From assembly GCA_913774925.1 (NCBI GenBank), contig CAJYKB010000064.1, positions 1-36,987 of the forward strand: a DNA stretch of 36,987 bases, in the 5' to 3' direction. Under the pieces are notes generated by a model. It did no database searches, was not told where the DNA came from, and was given only the letters and a program-made list of their open reading frames with translations. The stretch's first letter is position 1. Every line of letters begins with the position of its first letter. This stretch comes from an uncultured Sphingomonas sp. GTDB lineage: Bacteria; Pseudomonadota; Alphaproteobacteria; Sphingomonadales; Sphingomonadaceae. The position numbers were made by a program, and so were the translations under genes. This document shows positions 24,296 through 33,181 of the stretch, in pieces.

Positions 24296-25633
24296 CTATC
24301 GCGCATGGGCGGCGCGAGCGACGTCGATGCGATCGCGCTCGCGGCGGAACGCGTCGAGCGCGCCGCCCGTCAGCGCGACGCCGTCCTCGGTCTTGACCGA
24401 CATGGGATCGATCGCCGCGCCGTTGAGGTGAACCTCGTAATGAAGGTGGGGGCCGGTCGAGCGCCCGGTCGTGCCGGACAGCCCGATCTCCTGCCCCTGC
24501 GCGACGTGTCCGCCCTCCGTCACGCCGGGGGCGAAACGGGTGAAGTGGAAGTATTTGGTCAGATAGCCCTTGTCGTGCTGCAGGATCACCATGTTGCCCG
24601 CGGTCGCGCTGAAATGCGCGGCGACGACGGTCCCGGCGCCCGCGGCGTAGACCGGCGTGCCGGAGGGAACCGCGAAATCGATGCCGTTGTGCAGCTTGCG
24701 GAAACCCAGCACCGGATGGACGCGCCAGCCGAAGGTGGACGAAACGCGCGCGCCCTCGACCGGGGTGCGCATCAGCGAGCGCACGATGCTGCGGCCATTG
24801 CCGTCGTACCAGCCCGGCTGCGCGCCGGGCGGCGCGAAGCGGTACAATGCGCGCGACTTTTCCGCGGTGATGAAGGCGGCGTAGACCAATGTCGGCACGC
24901 CGAGCGGCTGGCCATCGGCGTTGACGGTCTGCTCGGCGGCCATTTCGAACACGTCGCCGGGATGGATTTCGCGCTGGAAGTCGAAATCATAGACGAACGC
25001 CTGCGCGAAATCCGGGATCAGGCTCTCGTCGACCCCCGCCGCGACGGCAGACGCATAGAGGCTGTCGGCATTCATCTCACCGCGCGCGACGGTAAGCCGG
25101 GCAACCACCGATCGTGCCAGCGGCTCCACGCGCCAGCCCTGCGCGGTGGTGTCGTCGTGCGCGAGCAGCACGCCGGAGCTGTCCGCGCGCGTGACGCGCA
25201 CTTGCAAAACCTCGTCGGGCGTGCCGGGGCCGCCCACGCGCAGACTGGCGATCGCGGTGACGGGACCATCGGCGAGCTGCGGCATGACCAGGGATTGGGC
25301 GGTGGCGGCAGCGGGCGTGGCCACCCCCTGCGCACGCAGGAAGGCGGCGAGGTCGCCGACGCCGGGCAGGGTGGTGCTGCGCTCGATCACGTCGCGGGGC
25401 GGCGTCTGCACGCGGGGGGCGTCGGCGCGGAACGGTGGCGCGATCGTCCCCTGCGGCGGCAGCCGGCCAATCCATGCGGCGATCGGCGCCGCCAGCAGCA
25501 ACAACCCCGCGCCGCCGAGCAACATCGGGCGCCGCCGCGGGACGGCGCTGCCCGGCGCCGGCGAAGGAAGGACGGTCGCTTCGCCCGCCCAGTGCCGGGG
25601 GTCGAAGCTCAAGGGAACGTCCTCGGCCGGCAT
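24296..25633 (-). CDS. M23 family peptidoglycan endopeptidase
   Basis: 445 aa. One N-terminal membrane anchor (MLLGGAGLLLLAAPIAAW, residues ~37-54), a periplasmic region with a LysM/OapA-like segment (REIHPGDVFEM, ~221-231), and a C-terminal LytM/M23 zinc-peptidase domain with H315 and D319 (HNGIDF) and H396/H398 (PHLHYEV). The layout is that of MepM/YebA-type DD-endopeptidases, which cut cross-links for wall growth. The ATG at 25633 is chosen because GGAG lies 7 nt upstream; an in-frame TTG at 25666 has no ribosome site. It is convergent to the TPS operon and divergent from the type VI genes, so it is probably an independent housekeeping gene. Confidence 0.9.
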   Translation of the reverse strand: MPAEDVPLSFDPRHWAGEATVLPSPAPGSAVPRRRPMLLGGAGLLLLAAPIAAWIGRLPPQGTIAPPFRADAPRVQTPPRDVIERSTTLPGVGDLAAFLRAQGVATPAAATAQSLVMPQLADGPVTAIASLRVGGPGTPDEVLQVRVTRADSSGVLLAHDDTTAQGWRVEPLARSVVARLTVARGEMNADSLYASAVAAGVDESLIPDFAQAFVYDFDFQREIHPGDVFEMAAEQTVNADGQPLGVPTLVYAAFITAEKSRALYRFAPPGAQPGWYDGNGRSIVRSLMRTPVEGARVSSTFGWRVHPVLGFRKLHNGIDFAVPSGTPVYAAGAGTVVAAHFSATAGNMVILQHDKGYLTKYFHFTRFAPGVTEGGHVAQGQEIGLSGTTGRSTGPHLHYEVHLNGAAIDPMSVKTEDGVALTGGALDAFRRERDRIDVARAAHAR

Positions 25634-25654
25634 GGCATCACTCCGTGCATTGAG

Positions 25655-25671
25655 TTTTATTTTCAATAAAA
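25655..25671. promoter_or_regulatory. AT-rich inverted repeat between the M23 gene and the type VI operon
   Basis: TTTTATT-TTC-AATAAAA: perfect 7-bp arms and a 3-nt spacer, inside a ~70-nt AT-rich island (25648-25718) that contrasts sharply with the GC-rich surroundings. It is the shared upstream region of the leftward endopeptidase and the rightward type VI operon. A GATAAT (-10-like) lies at 25709-25714 before TssK, without a clear -35. Operator or UP-element-like role inferred. Confidence 0.45.
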
Positions 25672-25736
25672 AGAATCAATTCCGCAAAGTATAGGAAAAA
25701 TCAAGTTCGATAATTCTCATGTGAAGGGGCGCGTCG

Positions 25737-27077
25737 GTGTCCGATAAGAACAGGGTTGCATGGCGTGAGGGAGCATTTTTGCGCCCTCAACACTTTCAGC
25801 AATGGGACAGATTCATTTCGTCCGAATTGGATCGTCGTGTATCGGCGACCCGACCTTTTGCATGGGGGCTGACGGAACTGGTCGTCGACGATGATCTTGC
25901 CACGCTCGGCAAGTTCGGGGTCGTCCGGCTTGCCGGCGTGATGCCCGATGGCACGGGTTTCGCGATCCCCGAGGACATGGCGCCGCCGCCGCCGCTGGAT
26001 CTGCCGGGCGACGCCATCGACGCGACCATCTATCTGACCCTGCCCGCGGCACAGGCAGGGGCCGTGGCGTTCGAGGATGAGGAGAATGCCGGTCCCGCCA
26101 GCCGCTATCTGGTCGGCGAGAGCGATGTCGTCGACGTCTTTTCCGCCGATCGCACGCGCGAACCGATCGACGTGGCGCGCCCGCACCTGCGCTTCGGCGT
26201 GACGCGCGACGACACTTATGGTCGCGTCTGCCTGGGCGTCGCGCGGGTACGCGAAATGCAGAACCGGCGCGCCTTGTTCGACGATCGTTTCGTCCCGCCG
26301 CTGCAGGATCTGCGCGCCAGTGCACGATTGCGCGGAGGGTTGAGCGACATCCTGGGCAGGGCGACGCAGCGCGTCGAGGAACTGGCGCTGCGTGCGGTCG
26401 AGGCGACGGACGGCGGCGCGGAGACCTTCGCCAGTTTCCTGCTGCTGCAATCCCTCAATCGCTGGTGTCCCGTCCTGGCGCATCTGCAATCGCTGCCGGA
26501 TGTCCATCCCGAGCGCCTGTTCGAGCAACTGGTGGCGATGACGGGCGAGCTGGCGACGCTGACGCGCGCCGACCGGCGACCGCCGCCGCTGCCCGCCTAC
26601 GACCACGAAAATCTCCAGGCGACGTTCGAGCCGGTGTTCGACCTGTTGCGCACGATGCTGTCCGCGATCTTCGACCGGTCCGCGGTCCAGCTGCCGCTGG
26701 AGGCGGCGGGGCCGGGAGCCTATGTCTCGACGATCACCGATCATCAATTGTACCGCACCGGCTATTTCTATCTCGCGGTGAATGCCGCCGCGCCGCTGGA
26801 CGAGATCCGGCAGCGCTTCCCCGCCATGGCCAAGATCGGTGCCGTGCAGAAGATGCGCGCGATCGTGGAGAGCGCGCTGCCCGGCGTACCGCTGCGTCAC
26901 GCGCCCACCCCGCCGCCGCAGCTGCGGGTGCTGCCGGGCTACCTCTATTTCGAGCTGGATCGCGGCGTGCCCGACTGGCGCGATTTCGCCACGGCGCCGG
27001 CGCTGGGCCTTCATCTGGCGGGTGAATGGCCCGCGCTGAAGATGGAATTGTGGTGCGTGAAGAGGGCCGAGCAATGA
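25737..27077 (+). CDS. tssK: TssK, type VI secretion baseplate subunit
   Basis: 446 aa, the usual TssK length. N-terminal WREGAFLRPQHFQQ is the TssK hallmark; the body and C-terminal receptor-binding part (LQSLNRWCPVLAHL, DHQLYRTGYFYLAVNA, then GYLYFELDR) fit the family throughout. TssK is a trimeric baseplate adaptor that docks the baseplate onto the TssJLM membrane complex through TssL and TssM. The GTG start has AAGGGG upstream; earlier in-frame codons hit a stop. The stop overlaps the TssL ATG (ATGA). First gene of a six-gene rightward run; cytoplasmic. Confidence 0.93.
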   Translation: MSDKNRVAWREGAFLRPQHFQQWDRFISSELDRRVSATRPFAWGLTELVVDDDLATLGKFGVVRLAGVMPDGTGFAIPEDMAPPPPLDLPGDAIDATIYLTLPAAQAGAVAFEDEENAGPASRYLVGESDVVDVFSADRTREPIDVARPHLRFGVTRDDTYGRVCLGVARVREMQNRRALFDDRFVPPLQDLRASARLRGGLSDILGRATQRVEELALRAVEATDGGAETFASFLLLQSLNRWCPVLAHLQSLPDVHPERLFEQLVAMTGELATLTRADRRPPPLPAYDHENLQATFEPVFDLLRTMLSAIFDRSAVQLPLEAAGPGAYVSTITDHQLYRTGYFYLAVNAAAPLDEIRQRFPAMAKIGAVQKMRAIVESALPGVPLRHAPTPPPQLRVLPGYLYFELDRGVPDWRDFATAPALGLHLAGEWPALKMELWCVKRAEQ

Positions 27078-28441
27078 GCGACAACGGCAACCGCACCATC
27101 TTCCAACCCTCGCCGCTTCAGGGAGGGGGAGGCCATGCCGCGTTCGGCGGGGCGACGCCGCCCCCACCGCCGCCGCCGCCGTCGTCGGGCCTTCCGCCCT
27201 CCATGCCGTCCATGGGGCATGCTCCGCGGCCCGTGCCGGGCGACGACGTGCCGGAACCCGCGACGCCGCGGCAACGGCGTAATCCCATGATCGCCGAGGC
27301 CGCGCCCTTGCTCGCGCTTGCCGCAGCGATACGATCCGGCCGCGCGCGGGAACCGCTCGCGCAATTCCATGCGCGCGCGAACGCGGCGGTGATCGCATTC
27401 GACCGGGCGATCGGCTCCGCTTACCCGCCGGACACCTGTCGTCGCGCCACCTACGCCGTGTCATCGACCATCGACGACATCGCGCAGAACCTGCCGGGCG
27501 TGGGTGCGGAGGCGAGCGAATGGGCACGCCGCAGCCTTGTCGTGCAGATGTTCCGGGAGAATATCGGCGGTGACCGGTTCTGGCAGATCGTCGACGAACT
27601 GCTCGCCAACCCGAACGGCAACGACGACCTGATCGAGCTGTTTCATGCCTGCCTGGCGACCGGGTTCGAGGGGCGTTTCCGGGTCATGCCGGACGGTCGC
27701 CGACGGCTGGACGAGATCATGAAACGGCTGTTCGCCGCATTGCCGGCCGATCGTGGACGCTCGGACCGCGAGCTGGTGCCGTCGTGGCGGGGCGTGTCGG
27801 CCCCCGTGGCGCAGGTCGGGCGATGGAGCCATGCCGCGATCGCGGCGGCGGTGGCGGCGATGCTGTTGCTGCTCCTGTTCATCGGGTTCCGCCTGATGCT
27901 GATGCAGTCCGGGCGTCCGGCCTGGGACGCGCTCGCGGCGCTCAATCCCAGCGAGCCATTGCATCTGTCGCGCGGCGGTGGCGGCCTGCCGCCGGGCGAG
28001 AGCGGTCAGGCGGCGCGGCTGGAGACGTTCCTGGCGCCCGAGATCGCGCAGCATCTGGTCGCGGTCGATCGCGATGCGGGAACGGTGCGGGTGCGCACGA
28101 CGATCGGGCAGCTGTTCCGATCGGGCTCCGACGCGCTGGAGCCGGGGCGCGACGCGTTGTTCCATCGCATCGCGGCGGCGATCGACAAGGAGCCGGGGCC
28201 GGTCCGAATCGAGGGGCATGCCGACAGCGACCAGCCCACCGGGCTGACCTTCCCCGACAACAACGCCTTGTCCGCGGCGCGCGCCGCCACCGTGGCGGCG
28301 ATCGTCCGAAGCGGGCTGGCCGACCCGGCGCGAGTCGAGGCGGAGGGGCGCGGCGATAGCGAGCCGATCGCGTCGAATGCCGATGCGGCGGGCAAGGCGC
28401 TGAACCGGCGCGTCGAAATCGTGCTCCAGCGGCAGGACTGA
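27074..28441 (+). CDS. tssL: TssL with OmpA-like C-terminal domain (DotU/IcmH family)
   Basis: 455 aa. Domains in order: a disordered N-terminus with the Arg-Thr-Ile-Phe-Gln-Pro motif (T8), a proline run (~36-43), the cytoplasmic DotU domain (~75-245), one TM helix (~251-275, AAIAAAVAAMLLLLLFIGF), then a periplasmic OmpA/MotB-like peptidoglycan-binding domain (EGHADSD, RRVEIVLQ). This is the specialised TssL type that anchors the membrane complex directly to the wall. The T8 motif matches the phospho-threonine site known in Agrobacterium TssL, which is bound by Fha after PpkA phosphorylation; use here is inferred. The ATG overlaps the TssK stop. Confidence 0.93.
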   Translation: MSDNGNRTIFQPSPLQGGGGHAAFGGATPPPPPPPPSSGLPPSMPSMGHAPRPVPGDDVPEPATPRQRRNPMIAEAAPLLALAAAIRSGRAREPLAQFHARANAAVIAFDRAIGSAYPPDTCRRATYAVSSTIDDIAQNLPGVGAEASEWARRSLVVQMFRENIGGDRFWQIVDELLANPNGNDDLIELFHACLATGFEGRFRVMPDGRRRLDEIMKRLFAALPADRGRSDRELVPSWRGVSAPVAQVGRWSHAAIAAAVAAMLLLLLFIGFRLMLMQSGRPAWDALAALNPSEPLHLSRGGGGLPPGESGQAARLETFLAPEIAQHLVAVDRDAGTVRVRTTIGQLFRSGSDALEPGRDALFHRIAAAIDKEPGPVRIEGHADSDQPTGLTFPDNNALSAARAATVAAIVRSGLADPARVEAEGRGDSEPIASNADAAGKALNRRVEIVLQRQD

Positions 28442-28455
28442 GGGGGAGAGGCGCG

Positions 28456-31400
28456 ATGGCATTCATCAAGCGCGCGCTGGGCAACTGGCATGTGGTGACG
28501 ATCGCGGCGGCGGTGCTGGTGGCGCTGCTGCTGTGTGTCGGGTTGCCGGTCTTCGTCCTGGCGCTTCGGCCGTGGTGGGTGCGACTGCTGCTGCTTGCGC
28601 TCGTCGTCGGGACATGGGCGGCTGCATGGTGGTGGCGGCGGCGGCGAGCCGCTCGTGCGGCAGCCAAGCTCGAGGCGGCGGTGTCCACCGATACCGAAGG
28701 CGATGTCGCAGCGGAGCGGTTGCGCGGCGCGCTGGCGCAATTGCGCACGGTGGCGGGCGGCAGGCGCGACTATCTCTATTCGCGCCCATGGTATGTCATC
28801 ATCGGGCCGCCGGGCGCGGGGAAGACGACCGCGCTGCGCGCCTCCGGGCTGCGCTTCCCCGCGGTAGACCAGGCGATGAAGGGAGCGGGCGGCACGCGCA
28901 ACCTGGATTTCTGGTTCGCGGACGAGGCGGTGCTGGTGGATACCGCCGGTCGCTACACGACGCAGGATTCGGATGCGGCGGAGGATGCGGCGGGCTGGCG
29001 CGGGTTTCTCGATTCGTTGCGGCGCAACCGGCCGGCGCGTCCGATCAACGGCGTGCTGGTGGCGATCGGCGTCGACGAGATCGCGACCGGCGACGTCCGC
29101 GCGATCGACGATCACGCCGCGACGATCCGGCGGCGGCTGGCGGAACTGTCGGACACGCTCGGGGTCAACCTCCCGGTCTATTGCCTGTTCACGAAAGCCG
29201 ATCTGCTCGCGGGCTTCACCGACTATTTCGCCGACCTCGACGTGGAGGGGCGTCGTGCGGTGCTGGGGCACAGCTTCGGCCCGGATCGCATGCCCGACGC
29301 GGCGGAACTGGCAGGTGCGTTCGACGCGGTGGTGCAGGCGGTGGCGGATCGTCAGCCGGTGCGGCTGGCGGCCGAGCAGGACGTACAGCGGCGCGGCCTG
29401 ATCCTGGGCTTTCCGACGCAACTGGGGGCGCTGCGTGCGCGCACGATGCGGTTCCTGGAGGGCGCGTTTCCCGCCGCTGCCGGAGCCGGCGGAGCGGCGC
29501 CGCTGCTGCGCGGCTTCTATCTGACGAGCGGGACGCAGGACGGCACGCCGATCGACCGGCTGCTGGCGGGCGTGGCGGAGGTGTTCGACCGGCCGCAGGC
29601 CGCAGTCGCCGGCGGCGGCGGGGGGCGCGCCTATTTCCTCAATCGTCTGCTGGCCGAGGTCGTCTTCCCGGAGGCGGGACTGGCGCGGCTGCACAGCGCG
29701 ACGCGTCGCCATCGCGCGATGCGCGCGGGCGGTGCGCTGGCCGCGGTGGCAGCGGTCGCGCTGCTGGTGGCGGCATTGTGGACGGTCGGTTTCCTGCGCA
29801 ACCGCCATCAGCAGGAGGCGCTCGCGCTGGCGGCGCGTAGCGCGGGCGACGGCATCCGCGAGCGTGGGATCGACATGGTGCAGGTGAGCGCGAACGATGC
29901 CGGGCTGGAGGAGGCGGCCGCCGCCCTCGACCAGCTGCGCGCCCTGCCGGGCGGATATGCCGATCGCGCGAACGGCTATCCCCCGCTCACCATGCGCTTC
30001 GGGCTGTGGCAGCGCGGGCTGAGCGACGAGGCGGTGCAGGCGTACGAACAGGCGCTTCGCCGCATCCTGCTGCCGCGGCTGATGTTGCGGATGGAGGCGG
30101 TGCTGGCCGGCGTGCAGGGCGATCCGCTGGCGGTGTACGAGCCGCTGAAGGCCTATCTGATGATCGGCGGGCAGCGGGCGGGCGGGATCGACGCCCGCCC
30201 GCTGCGCGCGTTCGTCACCGCGGATTGGGAGCGGGGCGCGCTGGCGGGGGCGGATCGCGCCGATCTGCGGCGGCGACTGACGGCGCATCTGGACGCGCTG
30301 ATCGCGGCGGGCGACGTGGAACGCGTGTGGGCCAACCGGCAGGTGCCGCTGGATACGGGTATCGTCACCGCTGCGCGCGCCACGGTGCAGTCGATGCCGC
30401 CGGGAGACCGCGCCTATGCGATGCTGCGTTACGGTACGGCCGCCAGTGCGGGGCGCGATTGGCAGGCCGGGCGCGTGATCGCGCCGGCGGAGGCGGTCGC
30501 CTTTGCCGATCCGGCGCAGGTATCGGGGCTGTCGGTGCCCTATTTCCTGACGCGCGACGGCTATGCGAAGGCCTATCGCACCGGACTGCTCACGATTTCG
30601 GAGCAGTTGCGGCGCGATTCATGGGTGCTGGGCAGCGACAGCGGCGGCGGAATCGGTGAATTGTCGGCGTTAAGGCCGCAGATCGCGCAGCATTACGCCG
30701 CCGATTATGCTTCCGCATGGGATCAGGTGGTCGCCGCGTTGAAGCCCGGCGCGCTGTTCGCCGATCCGGCGGCGTTGGGGGCGTTCACGCGGCTGCCGTC
30801 GCCGTTCGCCAAGCTGCTGCGCGAGGTGCGGCGTCAGACGCAGCTCGGCAATCCCGATGCAGTCGACATGGCCGCTGGCGGCATGATGGCGCGCGCGACG
30901 TCAAGGCTGGGCGCCGCCGCGCCGATGATGGGCGCCGCGACGGCACCTGCGGGTGGCGGCAGCAGCGACGCCGGCGCGATGATCGCGGCGCATTTCGCCG
31001 AGCTCAACGCCTATGTCGGTGACGGCAGGCAACCCTCGCCGCTGGACCAGTTCGTGGACGCGGTGAAGACGGGCGGGCAGGCGGTCCTGGCCGCGCGCGC
31101 GGGCGGTGCGGCGGGCGGGCCGGCGTTGCAGGTCGCGGTCGATCAGGCGAATGCGACGATCGCGTTGCAGGCACAGCAGGCGCCCGGCGCGCTCAAGTCG
31201 TTCGCCACCGATCTGGCGCAGGGCGGCGCGACCGCGAAATCGGCGGTGGCGCAGGGCAATCTGCAACAGGCATGGACCCAGACGATGCTGCCGGCCTGCC
31301 GGGCGGCGACGCAGGACAGATATCCGTTCTTCGCGGCGTCCACCGCCGATGCCTCCGTCAGCGAAACGGTTCAGTTGTTCGGCGCGAGCGGCCTGCCCGG

Positions 31401-31929
31401 TTTCGTCGAGGCCAATCTGAAACCGGTGCTGGACACGTCCGGTCCGGTGTGGCGGTGGCGCGGCGACGATCCGGCCGCCGCCGCATTCGATCCCGGCAGT
31501 GCGGACGCCTTCGCCAAGACGATGCAGATCCGCGACCTGTTGCTGGCCGGACAGCCGTTCAAGGCGCAGCTGGCGTCGACCGGGCCGGGGGTGGACGCGG
31601 TCGAACTGGCCGCGGGCACGTCCTACCGCCTGGACGCCGCCACGCGCGAGGCGCGGCAATATCAATGGTCGCTGCAGGGCGGACTGCCGGAGGCGCACGT
31701 GACGCTGTTCAAGGGTGGGCAGAAGGTCGATGAGGTCGCCGCCGGCGGTCCGTGGGCGATCTTCCGGCTGTTCGACAAGGCGCGCCGTCGCAATGACGGG
31801 CAGACCGCGTTCCTGGCGACCTTCGGGTCGGGCGATGCCACCGCCACGCTGCGGATCATCCTGCCCGACGATCGAAATCCCTTCGGTCACGGCGGGTTGT
31901 GGACGTTCCGATGCCCGGCCGCGCTGTGA
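28456..31929 (+). CDS. tssM: TssM, IcmF-family type VI membrane-complex protein
   Basis: 1157 aa, the normal TssM length. Two N-terminal TM helices (~12-35 and ~42-60), a P-loop domain with Walker A GPPGAGKTT (117-125) and VLVDTAGRY as the Walker B region, a third TM (~427-447, AVAAVALLVAALWTVGF), then a ~700-residue periplasmic part typical of IcmF-related proteins, ending in the beta-rich C-terminal domain that contacts the outer-membrane partner. TssM with TssL forms the trans-envelope channel. The ATG follows GGGGGAGAGG, 14 nt after TssL. The Walker A motif is intact, so nucleotide binding is likely. The stop overlaps the next GTG. Confidence 0.94.
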   Translation: MAFIKRALGNWHVVTIAAAVLVALLLCVGLPVFVLALRPWWVRLLLLALVVGTWAAAWWWRRRRAARAAAKLEAAVSTDTEGDVAAERLRGALAQLRTVAGGRRDYLYSRPWYVIIGPPGAGKTTALRASGLRFPAVDQAMKGAGGTRNLDFWFADEAVLVDTAGRYTTQDSDAAEDAAGWRGFLDSLRRNRPARPINGVLVAIGVDEIATGDVRAIDDHAATIRRRLAELSDTLGVNLPVYCLFTKADLLAGFTDYFADLDVEGRRAVLGHSFGPDRMPDAAELAGAFDAVVQAVADRQPVRLAAEQDVQRRGLILGFPTQLGALRARTMRFLEGAFPAAAGAGGAAPLLRGFYLTSGTQDGTPIDRLLAGVAEVFDRPQAAVAGGGGGRAYFLNRLLAEVVFPEAGLARLHSATRRHRAMRAGGALAAVAAVALLVAALWTVGFLRNRHQQEALALAARSAGDGIRERGIDMVQVSANDAGLEEAAAALDQLRALPGGYADRANGYPPLTMRFGLWQRGLSDEAVQAYEQALRRILLPRLMLRMEAVLAGVQGDPLAVYEPLKAYLMIGGQRAGGIDARPLRAFVTADWERGALAGADRADLRRRLTAHLDALIAAGDVERVWANRQVPLDTGIVTAARATVQSMPPGDRAYAMLRYGTAASAGRDWQAGRVIAPAEAVAFADPAQVSGLSVPYFLTRDGYAKAYRTGLLTISEQLRRDSWVLGSDSGGGIGELSALRPQIAQHYAADYASAWDQVVAALKPGALFADPAALGAFTRLPSPFAKLLREVRRQTQLGNPDAVDMAAGGMMARATSRLGAAAPMMGAATAPAGGGSSDAGAMIAAHFAELNAYVGDGRQPSPLDQFVDAVKTGGQAVLAARAGGAAGGPALQVAVDQANATIALQAQQAPGALKSFATDLAQGGATAKSAVAQGNLQQAWTQTMLPACRAATQDRYPFFAASTADASVSETVQLFGASGLPGFVEANLKPVLDTSGPVWRWRGDDPAAAAFDPGSADAFAKTMQIRDLLLAGQPFKAQLASTGPGVDAVELAAGTSYRLDAATREARQYQWSLQGGLPEAHVTLFKGGQKVDEVAAGGPWAIFRLFDKARRRNDGQTAFLATFGSGDATATLRIILPDDRNPFGHGGLWTFRCPAAL

Positions 31930-32432
31930 GCGGCGTGATGCTGTTCGGCAAGCTGCCCGCGCATGGCGACTTCGTGTCGCGCGGGCTGTCCGCCGTCGAG
32001 CGGAGTTGGTGGGACGAGCGCCTGTCGATCGGCATCGCGCGCGCCCGCGCCGCGACGGGGGAGGCGTTCGACGCCCTGTGCGACGGTGCACCGCCGTGGC
32101 GTTTCCGCCTGCACCCGGGGAAGAATGCGATCAGCGGTTCGGTGGCGGTGTCGATCGACCGCGCGGGTCGGCGCTTTCCGATCGTCGTGGCACGCCGCGA
32201 TGCCAACGCGGCCGCGGCGTGCGAGGCAGCCTTGCTGCGCGGGCTTCGCGAGGGACTGGATGCCAATGCGGTGGTGGCGCTGGTCGGGGACGGGATCGAT
32301 GAGGATCTGCCGTCGCTCCCCGCCGGATGGTGGTGCGCCGCGCATGACGTCGATCCGTTGCGCGAGGTCGACCCGGCCGCCGCGCTGCCGCTGATGATGG
32401 CGCAACATGCCGGCGAGGAGACTGACGGATGA
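31926..32432 (+). CDS. tagF: TagF, type VI secretion-associated protein
   Basis: 168 aa. It begins with the family signature FGKLPAHGDFVSRGL, then PWRFRLHPGKNAISGSVAVS, of the TagF (DUF2094) family. TagF proteins repress or gate type VI assembly post-translationally, by restraining Fha or pairing with PppA (known in Pseudomonas and Agrobacterium, where a TagF-PppA fusion occurs). Here it sits directly before pppA as a separate, coupled gene (ATGA at 32429), matching that functional pairing. The start is uncertain: GTG 31926 overlaps the TssM stop (GTGA); ATG 31911 or 31938 are alternatives. Shorter than some homologues, with the conserved N-terminal core present. Confidence 0.85.
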   Translation: MSGVMLFGKLPAHGDFVSRGLSAVERSWWDERLSIGIARARAATGEAFDALCDGAPPWRFRLHPGKNAISGSVAVSIDRAGRRFPIVVARRDANAAAACEAALLRGLREGLDANAVVALVGDGIDEDLPSLPAGWWCAAHDVDPLREVDPAAALPLMMAQHAGEETDG

Positions 32433-33181
32433 CGCGATCGTTCCGGATCGACTGGTCGGGCGAAAGCGACGTCGGCCGCGTGCGCGCGGTCAACGAGGAC
32501 AGCTATCTCGGCCTGCCGGAGCGCGGGATATGGGTCGTCGCCGACGGGATGGGCGGTCACGCTGGGGGGGATTGGGCATCGGCGCACCTGACCGCGGCGA
32601 TCGCCGCAGGCCCGGCAGGCGACACGTTTGAGGAGGCGGTCGAATGTTGCGCCGCCTCGATCCATGCCGCCAACGCCGCGATCTGGCAGGAAGCGCGGAC
32701 ACGCGGCACGCAGATGGGAACCACCGTCGTCGCCGTGCTGGTGCGGGACGGCCGGTTCGCCGCGCTGTGGGCGGGCGACAGTCGCGCCTATCTGTTGCGA
32801 GACGCGAAGCTGTTGCGGCTGACGCGCGACCATAGCCAGGTGCAGGCGCTGATCGACCGCGGGCTGCTGAGCGAAGCGGACGGTGCCGGGCATCCGATGG
32901 CGCATGTGCTGGCGCGTGCGGTCGGCGTCGAACCGACCCTGGCGCTGGACGTGGTGACCGACACGCTGGCGCCGGACGACGTCCTGCTGCTCACCAGCGA
33001 CGGGGTTCACGGCGTCGTCGGCGACGAGCAGATCGCGCACCGGGCGGGGCAGGCGACGGTGGCGCAGGTGCCGCGACTGCTGATCGAACAGGGGCTTGCG
33101 AACGGATCGGCGGACAATCTGACCGCGGTGGCGATCGGCCTGTCGGAAGCCACGCTGCTGATGGTGGGGGCACAGGCATGA
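32429..33181 (+). CDS. pppA: PppA-like PP2C serine/threonine phosphatase
   Basis: 250 aa, single PP2C/Stp1 domain with its metal-binding motifs: R19-x-x-N22-E23-D24, D39-GMGG, GDSR at 116-119, SDG with D191, and a final AD-N near residue 230. It is soluble and cytoplasmic. In type VI clusters PppA dephosphorylates the targets of PpkA (Fha or TssL) and switches secretion off. GAGGAG lies 8 nt upstream of the ATG; the stop overlaps the kinase ATG, so kinase and phosphatase are made from one coupled message, which should keep their ratio fixed. Confidence 0.92.
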   Translation: MTRSFRIDWSGESDVGRVRAVNEDSYLGLPERGIWVVADGMGGHAGGDWASAHLTAAIAAGPAGDTFEEAVECCAASIHAANAAIWQEARTRGTQMGTTVVAVLVRDGRFAALWAGDSRAYLLRDAKLLRLTRDHSQVQALIDRGLLSEADGAGHPMAHVLARAVGVEPTLALDVVTDTLAPDDVLLLTSDGVHGVVGDEQIAHRAGQATVAQVPRLLIEQGLANGSADNLTAVAIGLSEATLLMVGAQA

